Below, piece after piece: positions 33,060-44,957 of a DNA stretch of 64,000 bases (its first letter is position 1; each line of letters opens with the position of its first letter). The translations under genes were made by a program, and so were the position numbers. The stretch covers positions 310,001 through 374,000 of the forward strand of contig OZ023199.1 in assembly GCA_963995505.1 (NCBI GenBank), given 5' to 3'. The stretch is from Hypericum androsaemum. Taxonomy: Eukaryota; Streptophyta; Magnoliopsida; Malpighiales; Hypericaceae. The notes under the pieces are model-generated. The model was given only the letters and a program-made list of their open reading frames with translations. It was not told where the DNA came from and made no database searches.

Positions 33060-35573
33060 AACATATACACCTCCCAGGCCGCTCTCTTTCTGCGGTGCTG
33101 CAAATGTGATATGCGATTATTTTAGTTTTTTTAATTGATTAATTTAACTTCGAATCGGGTAGAATTTTTTATGGTGATAAAATACGATCAAAAAATATTT
33201 AACATAGTTATATTTTTAAGAACTCAAATTCAAATGTCTTAACTAAAGTAAAATAACTCCATTGCCAATGTAAGTAGGTGTCATCAAAAAAAATTTTGAA
33301 AAGGAACTTGTCATTAATTAGATGTCAATAAATATTCGAATACGGGTTGATTTCTTTTTTAAATAAATGAAGCCAATGTTTATGAGTGTCAACTTGTGCA
33401 TGTCACTGAAGGCAAGGACCACTCTTATTTACTACTCTTACTCCTCAACATTTAATTTCATCATCTTTCAGTCCGTACATTTCATTCGATTCAAGAAATG
33501 TCAGTTCCCTAGAAAAAAGCTGGTCGTGCGTGAGCTTAAATGCCAATCGAGTAAAAAAGATGATTGAATGCTCGTCTACAAACCCGACACAGAAATGACA
33601 CCATAATTAATATCAAAATTTCCATATGTCTTTTCAAATTAAACAAAAATCGGGCAATCAACTGAGTACTTGTCTATGCGCGAGAATGGCTCATTTGGAC
33701 GGACTCTTTGAAGACTTTATGTAACCAAGATTTTATCTTATTTTTGCAGTCGCGAAGGCTAAATTAGCCCAAATTATGACAATGTATTGTGATTATTCTG
33801 ACTAATTTCTTAGGCGACATTGTAAATATATAATGATCTTAGCGTTTTAATACAAAGTTTATTGATTAAAAAAATTTGTGCGAGAATAGTGAGTCATTAG
33901 ATCAATACGTTTCGAGACCATGGAGAGCAAAGTGAACCAAAAGCAAAACAGATGATCAGACGTTGCATTATCCTCCTCTTAGTCTTCGACGTATGATCTT
34001 TTAATGGTACCTCTCATTCAATTCATGAAAATGTCAGTTCCTTAGAAAAAAAAACTGGACCCGAGCTAAATGTCAATTGAGTTAGAAAGATGATTGAATA
34101 TTGCTATTTTTTTAGGGGAAAGATATTACTTTGTTCATTATAATCATCCAAAAGTAGTAGTACAAGTTCATCCTGAGGGACATTTAGTATTTTTTTTCTC
34201 CGTCAGTGAACCTAATCTAGATGTTCCAGCTAGCCAATCTGCTATGCGATTAAGGATAAATACAAATTTACACATTGGTTAGCTTGTTTTTTGGACAAGG
34301 TGATTTGAACATGCTTCAAACGAAGCTCATACATTTGAAAATAATTTGCTTTAGCTATGGTCTCATACTATCATACATAAGTCGTGCAACAAACACATAT
34401 CACGAGATCAACAATTTGACACAATGTTAAGTTTCTATACTTACAAAAAAATAAGACGATGAATTTTTATATTTTACATATTTATAAACAACACCCAACA
34501 AAATACCACAATCCTGACTTAAACCATATGTTAAGAAATAACATATTCTTTCTTTTTATGTCTTTTGATGTATGTCTAAAATACGCATTAAATGCACAGG
34601 ATGTCGAGTCATTTTTACACGTTTGTCTTTATTTTAGTATCATTTTAGGAAATATTTTAGTTTTGGGTGACTAATGAGTTCTTTGTGCAAAATTGTAGGA
34701 AAATGAGGCAAATTTGGAAAGGAATTATACCTGAAGAAGGAGTCCAGCAGGGACAGCTGAATTGAAAGTATTTTGGTCAATTTTGCAGTTGAATTAGAGG
34801 ACGTCTATTAGACAGATAATTGAAGAACTTTCTTTCCTCTTTCTGTGGATATAAAGAACGCAAAAATCGGAGGTCGCAAGAAGAAGTTAAGACCAAAATA
34901 CTGAAGGCTGATCTGGCAGATTTTATTGACGAATATTCGGGAGAAAATTGGAAATTCAATTTCTGCATCCTTGAAGACTCTCGAAATGACTTCTCTAGGT
35001 TTTTACACTTAGGAGGGGTATACATAACCCTCTAGACTTATTTTAGATGGCACTTTTCATTCCAGAGAATAAAATACTTTTGATATTTTGTCTTTGCCAA
35101 GACTACGAGGAACTAAATCTCTAGGTTAATTCTAGGGAGGAGACCGAGGTTTTAGTTGTGAGGATCTTGGTTATTCAATTTAATTCAATAGCATTTACTT
35201 ATTCCTTGTGCTTATTATTGTTCTTGAATGGTTTGCAGTTGTGGATTTATTCTAGAACTTATTTGTCATTGATTCTTGATTAGCAGTTACAGTTAGGAAT
35301 TGAACGAGGAGCAAGGTTAATTTAGCGAAGAATGGTCATTACTAAATTAATTAACTAGAAATAAGTAAGGCTAGTTTATAGATACCAAGATTTTGAGTAT
35401 AATTGTTAGGAGTAGGAATATTCGTTCTTAATGCTATAGCCTTATAGGTTGAAATCGGTTGATATTCTATCTATTAGGTAGTAAATAACTAGTTAAGCTC
35501 GTTTGGCTAGTTGATTGTTGATGTTTGTGGTCTCTTTGTGGTTGCGGGAGATTTACACCTACTTGCTACATGT
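33060..35573. other. Gene-free A/T-rich DNA with LTR-like text
   Basis: No gene was recognised. The stretch 34690-35573 (lines such as 'gaggaactaaatctctaggttaattctaggg') reads like the leader or LTR of a gypsy-type element and may continue after the solo LTR to about 36200. I could not define ends or a target duplication, so this is only a suspicion. Confidence 0.4.
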
Positions 35574-35578
35574 ATTAG

Positions 35579-35932
35579 TGTTGGGAATGTCTCAACTTTC
35601 TATTTAGTTATTGCCTAATATAATAGAATTCTAATTAGAAAATAACTCTAGGGTTAGTCTCTTATAAATAGGAGGGCAGTGTTAAGGAATTCCTTGGGGC
35701 TAAACACAATGGGTACCGTAGTGTAGTCAGGGAGAATGGCTTGAGGCGGGTAGCCTCGCCATAGTCTATGTATCCGTTGTACTCCATATCATAGTGAAAG
35801 ATCGTCTATACCCCCGTGGAGTAGGTCAGTTGACCGAACCACGTATATCGCGTGTCCTCAATGTTCCTATTATTCTCCTATCTCTCTGTTGTTGTGCATG
35901 GGCCTACCGAAAATGCTTCTGATGTCCTAACA
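35579..35932 (+). mobile_element. Solo copia-type LTR, 354 bp
   Basis: The element starts TGTTGGGA and ends TCCTAACA. It is flanked by exact ATTAG at 35574-35578 and 35933-35937. It has a promoter-like CTTATAAATAGGAGG box near 35660. No internal region is present, so it arose by LTR-LTR recombination. The superfamily is inferred from size and termini. Confidence 0.88.
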
Positions 35933-35937
35933 ATTAG

Positions 35938-36828
35938 ATTATCTTTTGTGATCCGGTGATCAACCAACCTATCGTGGTACTCCGATCTCGAATCTGCCGC
36001 TTTTCTCTCATTAATTTTTACTGTTACAACTCTCTTTTGTGTTTGTTGATTTCGTAACGATCTTGAATCTCACAAAAATCTCTTTTTACTTTTGTTTAAA
36101 TAGTTAGTTTAATTAATTATTCGTTCCTGGTTAGATCCAACTCGATCTCAACTCCTTTTTGTGTTTTGAGTAAAAATCAGCGAGGAACGAACTTTTCTAA
36201 TAATAAGAATTTCTCGCTATATTTGAAAAATCGTACCATTTTAAAAAGAATTCAAATCGCTTATTACTTAAAGCTAACTATCCGTTATATACGGATCATG
36301 TACTTGTAATTAAAAGCAGGAGCTGCCAAAAGAAAGCAACAGCTGCTCGTACCAGTAAGCACATTTAATCGTGGTGGGTACCGGCAACTGTAATTTCCCA
36401 AGACAGTTGGGAACATAATGGCATCAACAGAAGCAAACAATTGAAGCGAATACCAAAAAATGAGAAACAATCGAAATTTAGAACAATGGATGAAAGAATT
36501 GTGTAGTTATTTTTTTTATAAGTAAGAATTGTATAGTTGTTCTAAGTTAACCAAAATATCTCAAATTAAACTTAAATTATTTGGTTTAGCAAGTGTTCGA
36601 ATATCAGGACCACCACCCTAGAGCATGTAGCCGCCAAAATCTCATATTTGTTCTAAAACATCTCCGAGGCATAAAAAAAGACGCATCTAAGTCAGATGGA
36701 CTACCTGAAGTAGCAAAAACAACCATACAATTTCTCTGGCAAACTAATCAACCACGCAATTAAAAGAGTACCAAAAGAGAGGAAAAATTACAGGATAGCC
36801 TGATTTGGACACTTGGAAAATCCAATCA
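35938..36828. other. Gene-free DNA upstream of LTPG 3' end
   Basis: A/T-rich DNA. A 16-bp insertion with poly(T) (36509-36524) is flanked by 'agaattgtgtagtt' and 'agaattgtatagtt', a tiny reverse-oriented poly(A) insertion. The 3' UTR of the minus-strand LTPG gene is expected just left of 36829. Confidence 0.5.
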
Positions 36829-37918
36829 TCAGAAAACAAAAGCCGTGAAAGTGTACAATATTAGGGAACCAAAGATCACGGATTGACTATTTGTAGGGCA
36901 TGTGTATTTCCCATTTGCACCACTTTTTATTGCAGCATTACTTGTCCCATTTTTACCACCTGTCCCACTCCCTGCAAAAAAAAAACAAAGATTTCACCCG
37001 ATTAGTACCATGAAAAATAGGAATTAGTATTAAATATTTATTAAAATAATTTTGACATTAAAAAATTTTACTTAGCTCAAAACTAAAGTATCTGTCTCAT
37101 TAAATGTCTGAATCATGTAGCGGAAAATTTATTTTTAATATGGGATGGGCAAGTTCCAGAATTTCTAAAATTGATCAAATAAGTCGGGGTATTATCACAA
37201 TTTTATTTTTTAAGCAGCATGTGCTTGCGAGCACTAATAAGTATAACAAATAGCAAATATACTTATTTACTATTTTGGCAAATTATATGCTAGATAAATA
37301 CAATATATTTATAAAAAAATGTCCGAATTAGTATATTATAGAAAATAAAATGTAGATATAATGTTTTAAATTAATTATTACCAGCGGTAACTGCGGCGGA
37401 AGTGCTGTTGGCTTTCGCTCCGTCGACGTTGTCAAATTCCTTGAATATCTTTGCATCGGGAGAGCTAGGCGACAGATGCAAGAGATCTGAAAAAAAAAAC
37501 ATTAAAATTCGATAGAAACAATTTTATCCCGTTTGTTTGTGATCTAATTCGACTCGAACCTGAATATTTTAAAGGACTTACTGATACAATCCGAGACATT
37601 AGCGGGTGCATGGCAGGTACTGGGAAGCGTAGCGGCAAGTGTCCCGTTAATCTTAAGGCCTAGGTTCGGGTCATCCCTGTCCTTGATGAGGATGCACAGG
37701 CACTTCTGGCTCTGCTTCAGCACCTGCTTCAGCCCGGTGCAGCAGTCCACCGTCGGGGCTCTGGCCTCCCCGCCCACGTAAGGCAGGCACGTTGCGAGCC
37801 CCACCAGCTGCGCCGCGCACTCGGCCCTGTCCTGCTCCAAGTCCGCGACCCCCTGGTCGGATACCGCGACCACCAGCAAGAAGAGGGCCAGCATGTGTTT
37901 AGCTCTCGAAGAGGCCAT
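36829..37918 (-). CDS. GPI-anchored non-specific lipid transfer protein (LTPG)
   Basis: Three exons, complement(36829-36971, 37382-37486, 37582-37918), give 194 residues with consistent phases and GT-AG introns. A signal peptide covers about 1-25. The eight-cysteine lipid-binding domain is complete: C34, C44, C59-C60, C73-x-C75, C102, C111. Exon 2 continues NLLHLSPSSPDAKIFKEF and a Ser/Ala/Thr-rich stretch. Exon 3 is Gly/Asn-rich and ends in the hydrophobic SVIFGSLILYTFTAFVF, a GPI-attachment tail. NGT and NVS sequons are present. LTPGs sit on the outer plasma membrane and take part in cuticle and suberin lipid export. Reading only exon 1 would give a false end in the first intron. The specific orthologue is not assigned. 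Confidence 0.92.
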
Positions 37919-38656
37919 TATCTTCTAGGTAAGAAAGAAGTTTCTAAGACAAGGGTCAAGTGGTGGACTCCCTGGTCCTGTAAGGGCTTTTATGGTATGG
38001 TTGTTTGATGGGTTGGTGTGTGAGATGTATTTAGATTAGGTGGGACAATGAAGCTCTTTATGGTGTGATGTAAATCATGTGATAACTATATCTAGTTTTC
38101 GAGTAATTTTACGATGATTTTTCCATACCCGATAACAATATTCGTAGGATTGATTTTTTAATAAAATTTAGGCGGGATAAAATGAATCACTGCCAATTAA
38201 TAAAATCTTGACTATCAGTATATCAAAAAAAGTAGATTAATTATCATTATTTTTTTTTCAATATTGTGTCTTCAGGGAGGCTTTACATGTCAATGATAGT
38301 TGGAGATTTGTCTTCATCTGATCTATTGCCACATTTAATCCCAATGGGAGAGTTAATGTGGTATTGTTGGGAGTTGGAAGCAGATCGATCAATGTGTTCG
38401 ATGATTTCACGAAAAAAGTGGTGATCACATAAGTTTTGGTGACTATATATTAAAGGCTTTTTTTGGTCAAATTAAGGGCCCAAAATTAATAGGAAAAATT
38501 TTATGAGTACTGTTTATAGTCTAATATTGTCGGACCTATTTAAAATAAGGATAAGTCCATCAACGATGTCTGTTCTTTTTAAAAGTAAGATTTCTTGACT
38601 AGCTTGAGGATAGGACAAATTATATCCAAATCAATTACTATAGGCCATCCATTTTT

Positions 38657-38727
38657 ATAAAAAAAATATTTATTAGATTGATTAATTCATATTCAAGTTG
38701 AATCAACTAACAAAAATTTAAATTTTT
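38657..38727 (-). mobile_element. SINE-like insertion, 71 bp
   Basis: The insert is flanked by a perfect 16-bp repeat 'taggccatccattttt' (38641-38656 and 38728-38743). On the minus strand it contains GATTCAACTTGAATATG, box-B-like, and ends in an A/T-rich tail with poly(A)-like text. Confidence 0.75.
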
Positions 38728-40216
38728 TAGGCCATCCATTTTTTCTAAACTTATATTGTATTTAATATTTATTATATTAGCTAATATAAATTCGATTCGG
38801 ATTAGTCTACAAATATAAATTTTACATGTAGTTATTTTTTTATAGTTGAAACTCAAAATCAATGGTTAAAGCAGATTAATCAAACGTTGTTTAATTAATC
38901 CGAATACTCGATTAATTTCCAAGCCAGCCATAGTGGCCCAGCTGGATTTTCTGAATGGACAAATTTGTTCTTACACAAGCCCAAATTCTGTTAACGCAGG
39001 GTTAACATTAATATATGAGCATTTGGAATGTTAATGACAAGTAAAAAATTAAAGACCAACTATTACTAAGTCATGATGGAGTTGTTTTAGGTTAATTAGA
39101 TCCGAGTTCGAGTCATTGAGAACGCACTAACTACTTGTTATAAAATTTTATTAATTTTTAAATGTGTTACCCGGTTCGAATTTGAATTAGTCGGTCTAAT
39201 ACTAGTCGGTATAAACCAAAATGTAAACAATAAAACCATGTTCTCCTTCCTTTTTTTATAAATAAAAGAATCATGTTGTCTCTTTAAAGCGTGATTCTTT
39301 CCTAGCTAGCATGAATCCGAAACTTTTAGAGGCTGATCACCTGTACTTTTGTTTTGGCAACCCGTGACAGCTTCAAGTTTGTTTACTGAATATAATCCGT
39401 GATTTCCATGGATCGATCCTGTGATTATCTGTTCCAACGAATCCATTTGGGGCCGACAAGTTCTGTACTTTTGCTATGTTTCCATGTCTTAAGAAATTGA
39501 CAATTTTGATTAAAAGAGTTGTTCCATGTGGTGGAGAGTTAAAATACCATTATAAGTTTGAAATTTTAAGAATTGAACAAATACTACCAAAACAATCACA
39601 TATGCTTGACTGGATTTTTTGGTAAAAATTACAAAAATTATCGTGAATGATATTTGGCCTAGCGGTATAATGCGTACTACGATTTAACTTAATTTTTTAA
39701 AAATCAGAAATGGTAAAAACTTATCGCCCATTGGAGGCCGCCATGTGGCACGACCTCTCTTTTTTCAAATTCTTTGATGAATAATAAGTTAGGTGTTCGA
39801 ATGTCTTTGATACTTTATTTTTATTTTGTATAACTTGTTAAGCTGTACAATTTTGAAAACAATTAGGAAACAAGGGAGACTATTGCTAATAGGTCACCTC
39901 CCTTTCTTTATAAAATCTTTTTACCCAGGAAAAAAAAATGACTACGGATATTTAAGTATCTAACTTTTGAATTTTTCTAATGTATCGGGTATATTTAGAT
40001 TTAAGTATTACGAATGAAAAAAAATCAACAATAAAAAGAGCTATTTGTAAATAAGATCAGAGCTCCACTTCAAATATTGAAAATTTGTAAAAAATATCTA
40101 CTACAACCAGGCCGGTTGCATCATCCTCTTCGGGGTTCCCGAGGGTAATTTCACACAATTTCATTAAGATGGCGACGGTGGATAAAGGGTAAATCGGATG
40201 ACAATTATGAGGCTCA

Positions 40217-40259
40217 GTATATTACTAATACTAGTAATAAACTATATTTACCAAAAAAA
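40217..40259 (+). mobile_element. 43-bp retroposon tail insertion
   Basis: The insert lies between two copies of AATTATGAGGCTCA (40203-40216 and 40260-40273) and ends 'atatttaccaaaaaaa'. It is the far 3' end of a SINE or LINE, extremely 5'-truncated. Confidence 0.78.
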
Positions 40260-41539
40260 AATTATGAGGCTCAATTGAATTTGTATGATAGGTGAATCCT
40301 GTAATTGTTGTAATATTCACAACGTTGGATTTCTATTTAAACCGATTCTTATACAAGTCTATATCAACCTGACAATAGCTTTTATCTTAAACCTATATAT
40401 TCTGATTACACATAAATGCTCACATCTTCCACCAGCTAGTCCTGCTTCCCTCAAATCATGAGTTTTCCATTAACACAAGCAATTTATACCGGCAAGAAAA
40501 CGTGAACTCCCCACCTCGGGACAAGTTTTATTTAGTCATCGCTCAATCCAGTTTCCAACGTGCAAGATGATTGTTTTATAGTTTAATTAAAGATTTTGAG
40601 GTCGATCAATATAAACGAGATAATGTTAAATACTTATTAAAGAGAATTTCTCTATTGTTAAAAATTATTTCCAACTCTAACTTAAAATATTAGACCAATA
40701 TTCGATTCAATAATTAAGAAGTTGCCGCCAACGTAGATATTGTGGATAAAGAATTGGTGAGGTGAGAGCCAGGACAATCTGTTTATGGTATAACTCACAA
40801 GTCAACTTGCTTGCTGGTCCTACCAACTAAGTTCATCCCTCCATTTTGTTTCTAAGAACCTCTTGCTACTCCACGAAGGAACACACAAAAAATGCATTTT
40901 CAAATGCTTTCATTTAAATCAACATGCACATAAGATGTAGTTATTAATGTTCCAGCACGAGATCCACTGCAACAAAATTAGGATGGCAAAATACATTTGA
41001 CCTAACAACATAAATTATTGATTTTATGGTGTTCATCTCAGATTGATCTCGCGTGGATCTACGACATTTGGCCTAATTGACAGAGGTCATGGATTAACAA
41101 AACTAGGGATGACAATGGGGCGCCATGAGTGTGATATTTGAGGCTAGATCAAATTTGATATTAAAGTGGATTGATTTCATATTTATTTTTGTCGAAATTC
41201 GTACAAATTTTGGTACAATGAACTTCGCTTGAGGAGAATGATAACATTACGATGTTAATTGCATGAACGATAAACTTGTTTATAAATATGAAAATTTCAT
41301 ATCCAAATATCAACCGGATCGAGTTTAAGCTATGTTACAAATAAATAAAAATCCTAAGTTTCCATTACCAAATTTGAACATCGTGCATGCTCAATTTCAG
41401 ACCTTCTAATTAAATCCTACGCTTCACCCAGTCGAGTTTCCGTTGGCTAATCAATCGTCCTTGTCGTCCGCGTACAAACGACCGCCCACCATTTCCCCAA
41501 ATCTTCCTTCCTCCTCCCTCGAGTAGACACCAAAACAAA

Positions 41540-44012
41540 ATGGGGAATAATCCAGATCGCGGCGAGGAACCGGCGCCGGAGACGGCGGTGCTAAAATGCG
41601 CAATGGCATCGAGGTGCGTGGTCCTAGCCCTAATGGTCCTATGGCGGGCCCTACTCTCCCCCTACGACACGTCGTCTCCCCTAAACCCTCCGTGCCTCCT
41701 CCCCCGCGGCCACCCCTCTCCTCCCCCGCCCGAACGACACCGTATCGGATCGGCGATCCAAAACAGCGTCGTTTGGGACGGAGTGTACTTCGTCCGGATC
41801 GCGGAGTGCGGGTACGAGTACGAGCAGGCCTACGCCTTCCTCCCCCTCCTCCCTCTCTCCATTCGCCTCCTCTCCCGTACCGGTACGACTACGACTACGA
41901 CACTTTTCTGCTCTTGACTTATGGAATTTGACTTGTTTTCAGCGTTGACTTTTTCAGTCATGGCCCCGCTGGCCCCACTCGTCGGTCACCGGGCCGTCCT
42001 GGCGTTGGCCGGCTACTTAATTAGTAATGCAGCTTTTGTACTCGCTGCTGTTTACTTGTACAGGTCTGGTCACTGCTCGGTTTAATTTTTCCGAATTCGA
42101 CTACTTAGCGGCTCGTTTGGTTGCGAAGGGCTTGAGGATGCTTAATGTTTTAACAGGCTTTCGGTGGCTGTCTTGAAGGACCACAATGTAGCTCTCCGGG
42201 CATCCGTTATCTTCTGCTTCAATCCCGCTTCTGTTTTCTACTCTTCCATGTAACTGTTCTTATCTTGTTGTTGTTTGCTCTTTGTTAAGTTGAGGCCCCG
42301 GTGGTGGAGGATTTGGTAACGCCGGATCTTTTGCAGTTACTCCGAGAGCTTGTATTCGCTCTTCTCGATAGGTGGATTGTATTACGTGGTCTCTGGAGCG
42401 AACAACATTGCGGTTCTTTGGTTTGCTCTCTCTGGCTGTGCAAGGTCTAATGGAGTTCTTAATGCCGGTTATTTCTGTTTCCAGACCATGCATCAGTTTT
42501 ACGATGCTTTAATCCGAAGAAGATCGGCCTTTGTAAGGTCTTCTGTTTCCTTCTGCTTCATGGTTTGGAGAATTACCGTGTCATCAAAATTCCTAATTTC
42601 TTTGCTTGTGTCCTAGTTGGCAGGAAAATATGTCATCGTTGGAGTGCTCCGTTGTACATGTACATTTGTTCCATTTATCGCTTTTCAAGCATATGGCTAT
42701 TACAATATCTGCTCTGGGCATTCCCCCGATGACAGGAGTCCCTGGTGCAATGGGAAAATACCTTTGCTGTACAACTATATACAGAGCCATTACTGGTATG
42801 CTTATGGGCAATTGTTTAAGCATAGTATCTTCTTTCCTATCATATTCATTGTGTTTTGTTGTCGTGTTTCCTTTTTTTCCTTCGCCAATTCCTGGCGACT
42901 GAAATTACATTTTTACGTCTCTCCGCAAGTACTACTGTAACTTGTGAATGATCATTTCGTCCTCCATGGTTTGTTTGCTGATTAGTGGGCTTGCTCTTTT
43001 AAATTTTTCCAGGGGAGTTGGTTTCTTGAGATATTTTCAGCTGAAACAGTTACCGAATTTTCTGCTCGCATCCCCAATTTTATCTCTGGCACTTTGCTTG
43101 ATTATCCACTATGTAAGCTCAGAACCAAGATACTTCTACTCATTGGGTTTTCAAGCCTCAAAGGGAGAGAAGATGGTTGTAGCACCATCCGCATGCATAG
43201 ATGAAGTTTCAAGATCAGAAAATGAGCCCTTCAATGAGAGATTTACTAGTAAGTGCCTTCTTACCTAATATGGTTGGTACCACATGTATATGGCTTTATT
43301 GCAACAATTTCTCAGAGCAGGCATATTTTTGCACTGATATTTACGCCCTTAGATACCTTTCTCCGGATGAGTAAGATAAATCCAAATTTGTTTGAAAATC
43401 AATATACTGCTTTTACTTAACTCTCCTTATTCAGGTTGTTGTACTCAACTTGTTTTCTCTTTAATTGTGGCATTGGCAGGCAGTAATAGCCTCAGACAAA
43501 GGAAGCAGCTCATCAAAGAGGGCGACCCGGATGGCCTGCCAACTGAAATTTACTCATTGGAGAGACCAAGATATTTGTCGCCCTTCATTGTTCCATGTAT
43601 ATTTCATCTAGCATTCATGGTTGCCACTGCTTTTTTTATCATGCATGTGCAGGTGAGGTCTCATTTAATTTACATAGTCTGGATTCTATTTAAGTTCATG
43701 AAAGGGATGTGACTGTCTATTGCTCTTCCCAAGATGATGGGCCCATTCTTAATTCTCTTCTCAATCTTCTAGCGTCATATAATTGGTCTTGATTATATTA
43801 AAAGCTAGAGTTCATCCAATTCTTGATTTTAATTTAACTATTGGCAGGTCGCAACTCGGTTTCTGTCAGCAAGCCCTCCTCTCTACTGGTTTGCTGCTTA
43901 CATGATGGTTTCTCCAGCTTACCATAGATGGGGTTACGTGATTTGGGCATATTCTGCTGCTTATATCCTTCTTGGCAGCCTGCTCTTTTCAAACTTCTAC
44001 CCATTCACTTGA
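41540..44012 (+). CDS. PIGV: GPI mannosyltransferase 2 (PIG-V)
   Basis: Eight exons: 41540-41882, 41958-42063, 42157-42249, 42337-42532, 42617-42795, 43013-43248, 43480-43652, 43848-44012. They give 496 residues, the usual family length. PIG-V adds the second mannose (alpha-1,6) to the GPI precursor in the ER lumen. The first lumenal loop carries the family signature VVWDGVYFVRIAECGYEYEQ with the catalytic-type WD pair (W79-D80), then YAFLPLLP. Later come FCFNPASVFYSSIYSESLYSLFS and the terminal SPAYHRWGYVIWAYSAAYILLGSLLFSNFYPFT, which has PIG-V's usual ending. About eight hydrophobic segments are visible. For exon 2 an acceptor at 41941 would add five codons; the one used (VMAPLAPLVGHR) fits the family better. 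Confidence 0.94.
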
Positions 44013-44460
44013 GACTCTCACTTGTAGGGTATCGGCATCCTGGCGTGCACATTATCGAGTTGATCGCTCTGCAGTGGTAAGGAAAGTTTGAGAACAACTA
44101 CTTGGGCTGGTCAAGCAATCCTTTGGCAGCACCGGCTGAGAATATCTTTGGTTGTCGGAATTTTACCAGTGATAAGAGACTGGATGAGATGCATGAGATG
44201 ACTTCCGGGTCTTCCGTAGCGAGAATGCTCCTACAATGACTAAACAGGGTGCACGGTGGGCACATTTATACACAGCTTCGGTTGTTCAAGGAGAGTTGCT
44301 CGTGTGGGACATGCATCAGATTAGATTGAACAGACTCGTTTAGGAACTTGGAATGCGGCTTTGTTATCTCATTGTAAATTAAGTTTTGGTTCTTAGAGAT
44401 ATGATTAAACAATACCTTCGTACGAATATTCAGAAAGAACACAATGTTTGCTATCCCAGG

Positions 44461-44957
44461 ATGAATATTCAGCCTGCTGCTCAGAGTTCCCTCCTCCCAC
44501 CATCACCTCAGGTCTCGCCTTTCCGGTCGGCTATGCCTAGTGCAACTCCTCAACCTCACATGTTATCAAGGCCGTGAGCTGGTGACCAGATCAATCAAAT
44601 GCCGGTTACATGCTTAACGCGCACTTCGCTGGGAACGCTGCGGGTGCAATGTTTCCTCCCAGATTTCCTCCATTTCCAAGTTCCAAGTCCAGGGGCGCCA
44701 GCAGTTCCGCAGACATGATCGAGCAAGGCCTAAAAACTCACTGCAGCTTCAATATGGTTCTCCCATGCCTATCGATCCAGGGGCAAGGAATATGGCGCGT
44801 CCAACCGAAAGGTTCATCAACAATCCTCCCACCGTTCCTGGACTAAGCAGACCACAGATATACGATCAATTCTCACCCTCTGATCCTTCTGCTGAGCTTC
44901 AACATGGAAGTAATCAGGGAAAGAACAGGAGAACGGTCCCGAGTGTGAAGATCTGAT
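44461..44957 (+). pseudogene. Possible broken Pro-rich coding fragment
   Basis: Three adjoining + strand frames read like parts of one Pro/Ser/Gln-rich protein split by frameshifts: NIQPAAQSSLLPPSPQVSP, then AGAMFPPRFPPFPSS, then PMPIDPGARNMARPTERF and YDQFSPSDPSAELQHGSN ending in a natural-looking stop at 44957. The composition is like the disordered tail of a nuclear regulator, but I do not recognise the parent. It begins about 450 bp after the PIG-V stop, has no clear introns, and could be a retrocopy or captured fragment. Confidence 0.4.

Larger units (their letters stand above)
37919..41539. other. Intergenic with short retroposon insertions
   Basis: No gene was seen in 3.6 kb. It holds the LTPG promoter on its left (a TATA-like CCATAAAAGC on the minus strand near 37990), two small target-duplicated insertions (38657-38727 and 40217-40259), and SINE-like box text near 39110 and 39650. 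A hAT-type end 'ctagggatgacaatggggc' lies near 41104. The last ~100 bp is a pyrimidine-rich leader for PIG-V. Confidence 0.5.

Noticed and set aside
34094..34282. 62-codon frame as possible organelle DNA insertion
   Set aside because: I could not match it to any plastid or mitochondrial gene, and flanks give no support.
41596..41931. Second plus-strand frame in PIG-V exon 1
   Set aside because: It is a Pro/Arg-rich shadow frame; the true frame carries the WD signature and joins the downstream exons.
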